DNA from: Taeniopygia guttata | Lineage: Eukaryota > Chordata > Aves > Passeriformes > Estrildidae | Direction of reading: 5' to 3' | NCBI RefSeq assembly: GCF_048771995.1 | Contig: NC_133059.1 | Location: 3,027,001 to 3,091,000, forward strand | Length of the DNA stretch: 64,000 nucleotides | Shown: piece by piece, positions 46,701-58,100 of the stretch | Layout: the number at the start of each line of letters is the position of its first letter | Position numbering within the stretch: the first letter of the stretch is position 1 | Notes under the pieces: generated by a model | What the model was told of the DNA's origin: nothing | Database searches by the model: none | The model's input: the letters and a program-made list of their open reading frames with translations, nothing else | Translations under genes and position numbers: made by a program

Positions 46701-48675
46701 CTGGAACTGGGACCAGTTTGGGGCTGGGACTGGGACCAGTATGGAACTGGAACTGGGACCAGTATGGAACTGGAACTGGGACCAGTTTGGGGCTGGAACT
46801 GGGACCAGTTTGGGGCTGGAACTGGGACCAGTCTGGAACTGGAACTGGGACCAGTTTGGGGCTGGAACTGGGACCAGTTTGGGGCTGAGACTGGGACCAG
46901 TTTGGAACTGGAACTGGGACCAGTATGGAACTGGAACTGGGACCAGTTTGGAACTGGAACTGGGACCAGTCTGGGGCTGGAACTGGGACCAGTTTGGGGC
47001 TGGAACTGGGACCAGTATGGAACTGGAACTGGGACCAGTTTGGGGCTGGAACTGGGACCAGTTTGGGGCTGGAACTGGGACCAGTTTGGAACTGGAACTG
47101 GGACCAGTCTGGGGCTGGAACTGGGACCAGTTTGGGGCTGGAACTGGGACCAGTTTGGGGCTGGAACTGGGACCAGTTTGGGGCTGGAACTGGGACCAGT
47201 ATGGAACTGGAACTGGGACCAGTTTGGGGCTGGAACTGGGACCAGTATGGAACTGGAACTGGGACCAGTATGGAACTGGAACTGGGACCAGTATGGAACT
47301 GGAACTGGGACCAGTTTGGGGCTGGAACTGGGACCAGTTTGGGGCTGGAACTGGGACCAGTATGGAACTGGAACTGGGACCAGTTTGGGGCTGGAACTGG
47401 GACCAGTTTGGGGCTGGAACTGGGACCAGTATGGAACTGGAACTGGGACCAGTTTGGGGCTGGGACTGGGACCAGTTTGGGGCTGGAACTGGGACCAGTT
47501 TGGGGCTGGAACTGGGACCAGTATGGAACTGGAACTGGGACCAGTATGGAACTGGAACTGGGACCAGTTTGGGGCTGGAACTGGGACCAGTTTGGGGCTG
47601 GAACTGGGACCAGTATGGAACTGGAACTGGGACCAGTTTGGGGCTGGAACTGGGACCAGTTTGGGGCTGGAACTGGGACCAGTATGGAACTGGAACTGGG
47701 ACCAGTTTGGGGCTGGAACTGGGACCAGTATGGGGCTGGAACTGGGACCAGTATGGAACTGGAACTGGGACCAGTTTGGGGCTGGAACTGGGACCAGTAT
47801 GGAACTGGAACTGGGACCAGTTTGGGGCTGGAACTGGGACCAGTATGGAACTGGAACTGGGACCAGTTTGGGGCTGGAACTGGGACCAGTTTGGGGCTGG
47901 AACTGGGACCAGTTTGGGGCTGGAACTGGGACCAGTTTGGGGCTGGAACTGGGACCAGTATGGAACTGGAACTGGGACCAGTATGGAACTGGAACTGGGA
48001 CCAGTTTGGGGCTGGAACTGGGACCAGTTTGGGGCTGGTACTGGGACCAGTTTGGAACTGGAACTGGGACCAGTCTGGAACTGGAACTGGGACCAGTTTG
48101 GGGCTGGAACTGGGACCAGTCTGGGGCTGGAACTGGGACCAGTTTGGGGCTGGTACTGGGACCAGTTTGGAACTGGAACTGGGACCAGTCTGGAACTGGA
48201 ACTGGGACCAGTTTGGGGCTGGAACTGGGACCAGTCTGGGGCTGGAACTGGGACCAGTTTGGGGCTGGAACTGGGACCAGTATGGGGCTGGAACTGGGAC
48301 CAGTTTGGGGCTGGGACTGGGACCAGTCTGGGGCTGGAACTGGGACCAGTTTGGAACTGGAACTGGGACCAGTATGGGGCTGGAACTGGGACCAGTATGG
48401 AACTGGAACTGGGACCAGTATGGAACTGGAACTGGGACCAGTTTGGAACTGGAACTGGGACCAGTTTGGGGCCGGGACTGGGACCAGTATGGAACTGGAA
48501 CTGGGACCAGTATGGAACTGGAACTGGGACCAGTTTGGGGCTGGAACTGGGACCAGTATGGAACTGGAACTGGGACCAGTTTGGGGCTGGAACTGGGACC
48601 AGTATGGAACTGGAACTGGGACCAGTATGGAACTGGAACTGGGACCAGTTTGGGGCTGGAACTGGGACCAGTTTG
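43780..48675. repeat. 23-bp intergenic minisatellite, about 210 units
   Basis: Units of ctggaactgggaccagt followed by ttgggg or atggaa (less often ctgggg). Each holds AACTGG-GA-CCAGTT, an inverted repeat with 6-bp arms. Because 23 is not a multiple of 3 and the units rarely contain stops in several frames, ORFs of up to 1839 codons appear on both strands; they are not genes. Confidence 0.96.
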
Positions 48676-48719
48676 TCCCAGTATCAAACTGGGAACAGAA
48701 CCCGGAAGAGGAACCGCTC

Positions 48720-48971
48720 AGGCCCCGCCCCCTCACCAAACCACGCCCCCAGCGGCTGAAGCCCCGCCCCAGCCTCGTTCTGACACCAAGCCACGCCCCC
48801 TTATTCAGCCCCGCCTCAAGCCCCGCCCCAGCCTCGTTCTGACAGTAAGCCACGCCCCAGCGGCTCAAAGCCCCGCCCCAGCCTCGTTCTGACACCAAGC
48901 CACGCCTTTTCCCCCTTTCAGCCCCTGCACTTCCGCGTTCGTCACTTCCGCTTCCGGGTGCGCCGAGCGCG
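48720..48971 (+). promoter_or_regulatory. CLASRP: CLASRP promoter and untranslated exon 1 end
   Basis: Three tandem units of about 50-60 bp contain GCCCCGCCCC GC boxes followed by AGCCTCGTTCTGACA and CCACGCC boxes (near 48761, 48820 and 48871). ETS-type cores CACTTCCG near 48929 and CTTCCGGGT at 48951 follow. The likely untranslated exon ends at 48971 before gtgagc. No TATA box is seen. The transcription start is inferred to lie near 48930-48960. Confidence 0.65.
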
Positions 48972-48984
48972 GTGAGCGGCGATG

Positions 48985-51420
48985 GCGGCGGGGCCGCTCC
49001 CCCCTTAATTAATTAATTATTGCTTAATTAGCGCCCTCCTCCTTCCCCCGGGCCTGCCCCTCGTTAGCGCCCCCTTTAATTCCCCAACTTCTCCCCTTAA
49101 ATTCCCATTTCCCCCCTTCAATTCCCAATTTCCCCTTCAATTCCCAATTTCCCCTTTAATTCCCAATTTCCCCCTTTTAATTCCCAATTTCCCCCATTTA
49201 ATTCCCAATTTCCCTCTTTAATTCCCAATTTCCCCCTTTAATTCCCAATTTCCCCCTTTTAATTCCCAATTTCCCTCCTTTAATTCCCAATTTCCCCCTT
49301 TAATTCCCAATTTCCCCTTCAATTCCCAATTTCCCCTTTAATTCCCAATTTCCCCTTTAATTCCCAATTTCCCCCTTTAATTCCCAATTTCCCCAATTTA
49401 ATTCCCAATTTCCCCCTTTAATTCCCAATTTCCCCCTTCAATTCACAATTTCCCCCTTCAATTCCCAATTTCCCCCTTTTATTTCCCAATTTCCCCCTTT
49501 AATTCCCAATTTCCCCTTTAATTCCCAATTTCCCCCTTTAATTCCCAATTTCCCCTCTTTATCCCCAATTTTCCCATTTTTATTCCCAAATTTCCCCCTT
49601 AATTAATACAATTTTCCCCCCTTAATCCCCAATTTTTATCCCAATTTTTCCCCTTTATTGTCCAACTTTTATTTCAAATTTTCCCCCTTAATTACCCCCC
49701 CAATTACCCCTTAATTAACCCCCAATTTCTTCCTTAATGAATTCCCTAATTCCCAATTTTTATCCCAAATCTCCCCCTTAATTAATCCCTAACTCCCCAT
49801 TAATTACCCCCCAATTCCCCCTTAATTACCTCCTAATTCCCCGTTAATTATCCCGTAAATCCTCCTTAATTAATCCCCAATTCCCCCTTAATTAATCCCC
49901 AATTTCCCCCCTTAATCCCCAATTTTTATCCCAAATTTTCCCCCTTATTTAACCCCCAATTCCCCATTAATTACCCCCTAATTTCCCCTTTAATTAACCC
50001 CCAATTCCCTGTTAATTACCCTCCAATTCCCCATTAATTAAACCCCAATTTCCCCCCTTAATCCCCAATTTTATCCCAAATTTACCCTGTTTGTTCTCCA
50101 ATTTTTATCCTAAATTTCCCCCCTTAATTAACCCCCAACCCCCCTTAATTAACCCCCTAATTACCCCCTAATTCCCCGTTAATTACCGTGCAAATCCCCC
50201 TTAATTAATCCCCATTTCCCCCTTTTTCAACCCCAAATCTCCCCCTTAATCCCCGAATTTATCCCAAATTTACCCCGCTTGTTCTCCAATTTTTATCCCA
50301 AATTTTCCCCCTTAATTAACCCCCAATCCCCATTAATTAACCCCCTAATTAACCCCCTAATTAATCCCCAATTCCCCCTTAATCAACCCCAAATCTCACC
50401 CTTAATCAACCCCAAATCTCCCCCTTAATCCCCAATTTTACCCCAAATTTACCCCGCTTGTTCTCCAATTTTTATCCCAAATTTTCCCCCTTAATTAACC
50501 CCCTAATTACCCCTAATTAACCCCCTAATTAATCCCCAATTCCCCCTTAATCAACCCCAAATCTCCCCCTTAATCTCCAATTTTATCCCAAATTTACCCC
50601 GCTTGTTCTCCAAATTTTATCCCAAATTTCCCCCCTTAATTACCCCCTAATTAACCCCTTAATTAACCCCCTAATTAATCCCCAATTCCCCCTTATTCAA
50701 CCCCAAATCTCCCCCTTAATCCCCAATTTTATCCCAAATTTACTCCCCTTGTTCTCCAATTTTTATCCCAAATTTCCCCCCTTAATTAACCCCCTAATTA
50801 CCCCCTAATTAACCCCCTAATTAACCCCCAATTACCCCCTAATTTCCCCTTAATTAATCCCCAATTCCCCCTTCATCAACCCCAAATCTGCCCCTTAATC
50901 CCCAATTTTATCCCAAATTTCTCCCCTTGTTCTCCAATTTTTACCCCAAATTTCCCCCTTAATTAACCCCCTAATTACCCCCTAATTAACCCCCTAATTA
51001 ACCCCCAATTACCCCCTAATTAACCCCCTAATTAATCCCCAATTCTCCCTTCATCAAACCCCAAATCTCCCCCTTAATCCCCAATTTTATCCCAAATTTA
51101 CCCCGCTTGTTCTCCAATTTTTATCCCAAATTTCCCCCCTTAATTAACCCCCAATCCCCCTTAATTAACCCCCTAATTACCCCCTAATTAACCCCCAATT
51201 ACCCCCTAATTAACCCCCTAATCAACCCCAAATCTCCCTCTTAATCAACCCCAAATCTCCCCCTTAATTCCCAATTTTTATCCCAAATTTACTCCCCTTG
51301 TTCTCCAATTTTTATCCCAAATTTCCCCCTTAATTAACCCCCTTAATTAACCCCCTAATTAATAACCCGTTAATTACCCCCAATTCCAGCCCTTCCCCCA
51401 CCCCTGACTCCTCTTTTCCC
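48985..51420. repeat. CLASRP intron 1 satellite
   Basis: 49080-49600 holds ttaattcccaatttcccc units of about 18-19 bp. 49600-51420 is a higher-order repeat of about 145-195 bp marked by cttgttctccaattttta (50086, 50278, 50457, 50602, 50747, 50927, 51106, 51298). No exon copies. Confidence 0.85.
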
Positions 51421-51458
51421 CCAGGACCCTCCTGCTCCTCCCCCCTTTCCCTTGGCAG

Positions 51459-52020
51459 GTCCTGGAAGGTTCCGGAAGGTCCTGGAAGGTTCCGGAGCCC
51501 CGTGGAAGGTCCTGGAAGGTTCTGGAAGGTTCCAGAAGGTCCCGGAAAGTTCCAGAAGGTCTTGGAAGGTTCCGGAAGGTTCTGGAAGTTTCCAGAAGGT
51601 CCCGGAAGGTTCCAGAAGGTCCCGGAAGGTTCTGGAAGGTCCCGGAAGGTTCCGGAAGGTCCTGGAAGGTTCCAGAAGGTCCCGGAAGGTTCCAGAAGGT
51701 CCTGGAAGGTCCCGGAAGGTCCTGGAAGGTCCCGGAAGGTTCCAGAGCCCTGTGGAAGGTCCCGGAAGGTTCCGGAAGGTCCTGGAAGGTCCCGGAAGGT
51801 CCTGGAAGGTTCCAGAAGGTCCCGGAAGGTCCTGGAAGGTCCCGGAAGGTTCCGGAAGGTCCTGGAAGGTTCCGGAGCCCCGTGGAAGGTTCCAGAAGGT
51901 CCCAGAAGGTTCTGGAAGGTCCCGGAAGGTCCTGGCAGGTCCTGGAAGGTGCCGGAAGGTCCTGAAAGGTTCTGGAAGGTTCCAGAAGGTCCCGGAAGGT
52001 TCCGGAAGGTCCCGGAAGGT
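51459..52020 (+). repeat. CLASRP: GGAAGGT minisatellite, probably inside the CLASRP 5' UTR exon
   Basis: About 55 units of 10 bp (ggaaggtccc, ggaaggttcc, ggaaggtcct). The best acceptor, a pyrimidine tract ending cccttggcag, lies upstream at 51458. I see no ATG in the array, so it could be 5' UTR without blocking the start codon. Confidence 0.75.
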
Positions 52021-52026
52021 GTCGGG

Positions 52027-52125
52027 ATGTGGCACGAGGCGCGGAAGCACGAGCGGAAGCTGCGCGGGATGATGGTGGACTACAAGAAACGCGCCGAGCG
52101 GCGCCGCGAGTACTACGAGAAAATC
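52027..52125 (+). CDS. CLASRP: CLASRP first coding exon
   Basis: MWHEARKHERKLRGMMVDYK, then KRAERRREYYEKI, with donor ATC-gtgagc. The ATG is the first in the exon. The upstream exonic sequence back to a likely acceptor at 51458 is a GGAAGGT minisatellite. Confidence 0.97.
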
Positions 52126-55100
52126 GTGAGCGCAGACCGGTTCCGGCTGGTTCCGGCCAGTTTGGGGGGACCCAGAACCAGTTTGGGGGGTTCTTGTCCC
52201 AGTTTGGGGGCACCCAGAACCAGTTTGGGGGACCCAGAACCAGTTTGAGGGGTTCTTGTCCCAGTTTGGGGGCACCCAGAACCAGTTTGGGATGTCCCTG
52301 TCCCAGTTTGGGGGGTTCTTGTCCCAGTTTGGGGGCACCCAGAACCAGTTTGGGGGACCCAGAACCAGTTTGGGGGCACCCAGAACCAGTTTGGGGGCAC
52401 CCAGAACCAGTTTGGGGGTCCTGAACCAGTTTGGGGGACCCAGAACCAGTTTAGGGGCACCCAGAACCAGTTTGGGGTGACCCAGAACCAGTTTGGGGGC
52501 ACCCAGAACCAGTTTGAGGGGTTCTTGTCCCAATTTGGGGGGGCCCAGAACCAGTTTGGGCCAGTTCACACCAGTTTGGGGGTTCTTGTCCCAGTTTGGG
52601 GGGCCCAGAACCAGTTTAGGCCAGTTCACACCAGTTTGAGGGGTTCTTGTCCCAGTTTGGGGGACCCAGAACCAGTTTGGGGACACCCAGAACCAGTTTG
52701 GGGGCACCCAGAACCAGTTTGGGGGGTTCTTGTCCCAGTTTGGGGGGCCCAGAACCAGTTTGGGGGTTCTTGTCCCAGTTTGGGGGGCCCAGAACCAGTT
52801 TGGGAGGTCCCTGTCTCAGTTTGGGGGGTTCTTGTCCCAGTTTGGGGGGTTCTTGTCCCAGTTTGGGGGGTTCTTGTCCCAGTTTGGGGGACCCAGAACC
52901 AGTTTGGGGGCACCCAGAACCAGTTTGGGGAGACCCAGAACCAGTTTGGGGAGACCCAGAACCGGTTTGGGGAGACCCAGAACCAGTTTGGGCCAGTTCA
53001 CACCAGTTTGAGGGGTTCTTGTCCCAGTTTGGGGGGCCCAGAAACAGTTTGGGAGGTTCTTGTCCCAGTTTTTGGGCCGACATTCCCAGTTTGGAGTCCG
53101 ACATTCCCATTTTTCACCCCAAATTCCCATTTTTTCGCCCCAAATTCCCATTTTTCGCCCCAAATTCCCATTTTTCCCCCCAAATTCCCATTTTTCACCC
53201 CAAATTCCCAATTTCCCCGTCAGTCCCACCCCACTCCTCCTTTCCCCTCCATCCCAGCCGCGTCCCCTCTTTCCCAAAGACCCCTCCCCCCATTCCCACC
53301 TTTCCCATCCGTCCCTAATCCCGGGATTTTCCCGTTTTTCCCAGAAAAAGGACCCGGCGCAGTTCCTGCAGGTGCACGGCCGCGCCTGCAAGGTGCACCT
53401 GGACTCCGCCGTGGCGCTGGCGGCCGAGAGCCCCGTCAACATGTGAGCCTGCCCGGAATTCCCGCCCGGAATTCCCTGGAATTGCCCCTGGAATATTCCT
53501 TGGATCACTCCCCAGGGATGGAGAAAATCGGGATTTTCCAGGAGATGGAATTTGGGCGGTTTGGGGCAAATTTGGAAAGATTCGGAGCCCCTATTCCAAT
53601 TATTCTGAAGGATTTTGGTCATTTCAGGGATAAATTCCCTGGAATTATCTCTGGAATGTTCCTGGGATCACTCCCCAGGCATGGAGAAAATCGGGATTTT
53701 CCTGGGGTTGGAATTTGGGTGGTTTTGGGCAAATCCGGGAGGATTTGGAGCCCTTATTCCAATTTTTCTGAAGGATTTTGCTCATTTCAGGGATAAATTC
53801 CATGGAATTATCTCTGGGATGTTCCTGGGATCACTCCCCAGAGATGCAGAAAATCGGAATTTCCCTGGGGTCTAAATTTGGGCGGTTTTGGGCAAATCTG
53901 GAAAGATTCGGAGCCCCTATTCCAATTTTTCTGAAGGATTTTGGTCATTTCAGGGATAAATTCCATGGAATTATCTCTGGAATATCGCACCCAGGGATGG
54001 AGAAATCCGGGATTTCCCAGGGGTTGGAATTTGGGCGGTTTTGGGCAAATCTGGAAAGATTTGGAGCCCCTATTCCAATTTTTCTGAAGGATTTTGGTCA
54101 TTTCAGGGATAAATTCCATGGAATTATCTCTGGAATATTCCTTGGATCACTCCCCAGGGATGCAGAAATCCGGGATTTCCCTGGGGTCCAAATTTGGGCG
54201 GTTTTGGGCAAATCCGGGAGGATTTGGAGCCCCTATTCCAATTTTTCTGAAGGAATTTTGGTCATTTCAGGGATAAATTCCATGGAATTATCTCTGGAAT
54301 GTTCCTGGGATCGCCTCCCTGGCATGGAGAAAATCGGGATTTCCCAGGGGTCTAAATTTGGGCGGTTTTGGGCAAATCTGGAAAGATTCGGAGCCCCTAT
54401 TCCGATTTTTCTGAAGGATTTTGCTCATTTCAGGGATAAATTCCATGGAATTATCTCTGGAATATTCCTGGGATCGCCTCCCTGGGATGCAGAAAATCGG
54501 GATTTCCCAGGGGTTGGAATTTGGGTGGTTTGGGGCAAATCCGGGAGGATTTGGAGCCCCTATTCCAATTTTTCTGAAGGATTTTGGTCATTTCAGGGAT
54601 AAATTCCATGGAATTATCTCTGGAATATTCCTGGGATCGCCTCCCTGGGATGGAGAAAATCGGGATTTCCCTGGGGTCTAAATTTGGGCGGTTTTGGGCA
54701 AATCTGGAAAGATTTGGAGCCCCTATTCCAATTTTTCTGAAGGAATTTTGGTCATTTCAGGGATAAATTCCATGGAATTATCTCTGGAATATTCCTGGGA
54801 TCGCCCCCCTGGCATGGAGAAAATTGGGATTTCCCAGGGGTTGGAATTTGGGTGGTTTTGGGCAAATCCGGGAGGATTTGGAGCCCCTATTCCAATTTTT
54901 CTGAAGGAATTTTGGTCATTTCAGGGATAAATTCCATGGAATTATCTCTGGAATATTCCTGGGATCGCCTCCCTGGCATGGAGAAATCCGGGATTTTCCA
55001 GGAGATAGAATTTGGGTGGTTTTGGGCAAATCTGGAAAGATTCGGAGCCCCTATTCCGATTATTCTGAAGGAATTTTGGTCATTTCAGGGATAAATTCCA

Positions 55101-58100
55101 TGGAATTATCTCTGGAATATTCCTGGGATCACTCCCCAGGGATGGAGAAAATCGGGATTTTCCATGGGGTCCAAATTTGGGCGGTTTTGGGCAAATCCGG
55201 GAGGATTTGGAGCCCCTATTCCAATTTTTCTGAAGGAATTTTGGTCATTTCAGGGATAAATTCCATGGAATTATCTCTGGAATGTTCCTGGGATCGCCTC
55301 CCTGGGATGCAGAAAATCAGGATTTCCCTGGGGTTGGAATTTGGGCGGTTTTGGGCAAATCTGGAAAGATTCGGAGCCCTTATTCCAATTTTTCTGAAGG
55401 ATTTTGCTCATTTCAGGGATAAATTCCATGGAATTATCTCTGGAATGTTCCTGGGATCACTCCCCAGGCATGGAGAAAATCGGGATTTCCCTGGGGTTGG
55501 AATTTGGGTGGTTTTGGGCAAATCCGGGAGGATTCGGAGCCCCTATTCCAATTTTTCTGAAGGAATTTTGCTCATTTCAGGGATAAATTCCCTGGAATTA
55601 TCTCTGGAATGTTCCTGGGATCGCCTCCCTGGCATGGAGAAAATCGGGATTTTCCAGGAGATGGAATTTGGGCGGTTTTGGGCAAATCTGGAAAGATTTG
55701 GAGCCCCTATTCCAATTTTTCTGAAGGAATTTTGGTCATTTCAGGGATAAATTCCATGGAATTATCTCTGGGATATTCCTTGGATCACTCCCCAGGGATG
55801 GAGAAATCCGGGATTTCCCTGGGGTTGGAATTTGGGCGGTTTTGGGCAAATCTGGAAAGATTCGGAGCCCTTATTCCGATTTTTCAGAAGGAATTTTGGT
55901 CATTTCAGGGATAAATTCCATGGAATTCTCTCTGGAATGTTCCTGGGATCACCCCCCTGGCATGGAGAAAATCGGGATTTCCCAGGGGTTGGAATTTTGG
56001 GCGGTTTTGGGCAAATCCGTGAGGATTTGGAGCCCCTATTCCAATTTTTCTGAAGGATTTTGCTCATTTCAGGGATAAATTCCCTGGAATTCTCTCTGGA
56101 ATATTCCTTGGATCACTCCCCAGGGATGGAGAAATCTGGGATTTTCCAGGAGATGGAATTTGGGTGGTTTTAGGCAAATCTGGAAAGATTTGTAGCCGCT
56201 GTTCCAATTTTTCTGAAAGAATTTTGCTCATTTCAGGGATAAATTCCATGGAATTATCTCTGGAATGTTCCTTGGATCACTCCCCAGGGATGCAGAAATC
56301 TGGGATTTCCCAGGAGATGGAATTTGGGTGGTTTTAGGCAAATCTGGAAAGATTCGGAGCCCCTATTCCAATTTTTCTGAAAGAATTTTGCTCATTTCAG
56401 GGATAAATTCCATGGAATTATCTCTGGAATATTCCTGGGATCGCCTCCCAGGGATGCAGAAAATCGGGATTTCCCTGGGGTCCAAATTTGGGCGGTTTTG
56501 GGCAAATCCGTGAGGATTCGGAGCCCTTATTCCAATTTTTGTGAAGGAATTTTGGTCATTTCAGGGATAAATTCCATGGAATTATCTCTGGAATATCCCT
56601 TGGATCACACCCAGGGATGGAGAAATCCGGGATTTTCCAGGAGATGGAATTTGGGTGGTTTTGGACAAATCTGGAAAGATTTGGAGCCCCTATTCCAATT
56701 TTTCTGAAAGAATTTTGCTCATTTCAGGGATAAATTCCATGGAATTATCTCTGGAATATTCCTTGGATCACTCCCCAGGGATGGAGAAAATCGGGATTTT
56801 CCAGGGGTTGGAATTTGGGTGATTTTGGGCAAATCCGGGAGGATTTGGAGCCTCTATTTCAATTTTTCTGAAGAAATTTTGCTCATTTCAGGGATAAATA
56901 CCATGGAATTATCTCTGGAATATTCCTTGGATCACTTCCCAGGGATGGAGAAATCCGGGATTTCCCTGGGGTCTAAATTTGGGCGGTTTTGGGCAAATCT
57001 GGAAAGATTTGGAGCCCCTATTCCGATTTTTGTGAAGGATTTTGGTAATTTCAGGGATAAATTCCATGGAATTATCTCTGGAATGTTCCTGGGATCACTC
57101 CCCAGGGGGATGGAGAAAATCAGGATTTTCTAATTTTTCTAAATTTGGGTGGTTTTGAGCAAATCTGGGGAGAAATCAGGTTTTATTGGAGTCATCACTC
57201 CCATTTTTTTCCTGGTGGAAAAGGGGGAATTCTGCTCATTCCAGGGAGAAAATCCCATGGGATCCCCACCCTGGAATCACCCCCAGGGCTGGATAAATCC
57301 CAATTTTCCCCCAAAATGAAATTTAACCTGGTTTTACCGATCAACCCAAAGAAAATTCTGCTTTTTTGGGAACCACCTTTCCCCTTTTTTTTGCTGAAGG
57401 AAAGTGGGGAATTCTGAGCATTCCGGGTGGGAATTCCGGGATTTTTCCCATTCCCAAGGCTCGGTTTTTCCCGGCAGGATGCCCTGGCAGGGGGACACCA
57501 ACAACATGATCGACAGGTTCGACGTCCGCGCTCACCTGGATTTCATCCCCATGTACACCCCGGCCCTGCTCAGCCCCACGTAAGATTCCCAAAAAATTCC
57601 CATGAGATTCCCAAAAAAAATTCCCAAAAAAAATTCCCCCACAGTTTTGGGGCTGGCATCCCACCAGGACTGGGTGGGAGGGTCCTAAATCTGTGTTTTG
57701 ACCCCAAAATCTTCATTTGAGCTCGGAAAATCCCCTGAAATTCCACTTTGGATCCCCAAAATCCATCTTGGATCCCAATGATCCCTGTTTTGAGCCCAAA
57801 AATCCACATTGGATCTGTAAAAATCTGTTTGAGCTCCAAAATCCCCCCTTTGGAGCCATAAAATCTGTGTTTTTTTAGCAAAAAATCCCCCTTTGGATCC
57901 TCAAAATCCCCCTTTGGACCCATAAAATCCACATTGCATCCATAAAATCTCCATTTGAACCCCAAAATCCTTGCTTTTGTCCCAAAATTCTCTCAGAATT
58001 CCTGTTTTTCTAGCTCCCTGCAGTATGAATTGAACGAGCACAAATGCAACTACAACCCCTCCGAAATCCCCTTTTTTTTCCCCAAAATCCTCCCTTTTTT

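Noticed and set aside
43168-48898. Giant ORFs of 1679-1839 codons on both strands
   Set aside because: They are products of the 23-bp minisatellite, which lacks stops in several frames; the proteins are 23-residue periodic and unlike any family, and overlapping frames are equally open.
48982-49010. ATG after the CLASRP first exon as a coding start
   Set aside because: It lies after the gtgagc donor and opens only 8 codons before a stop.
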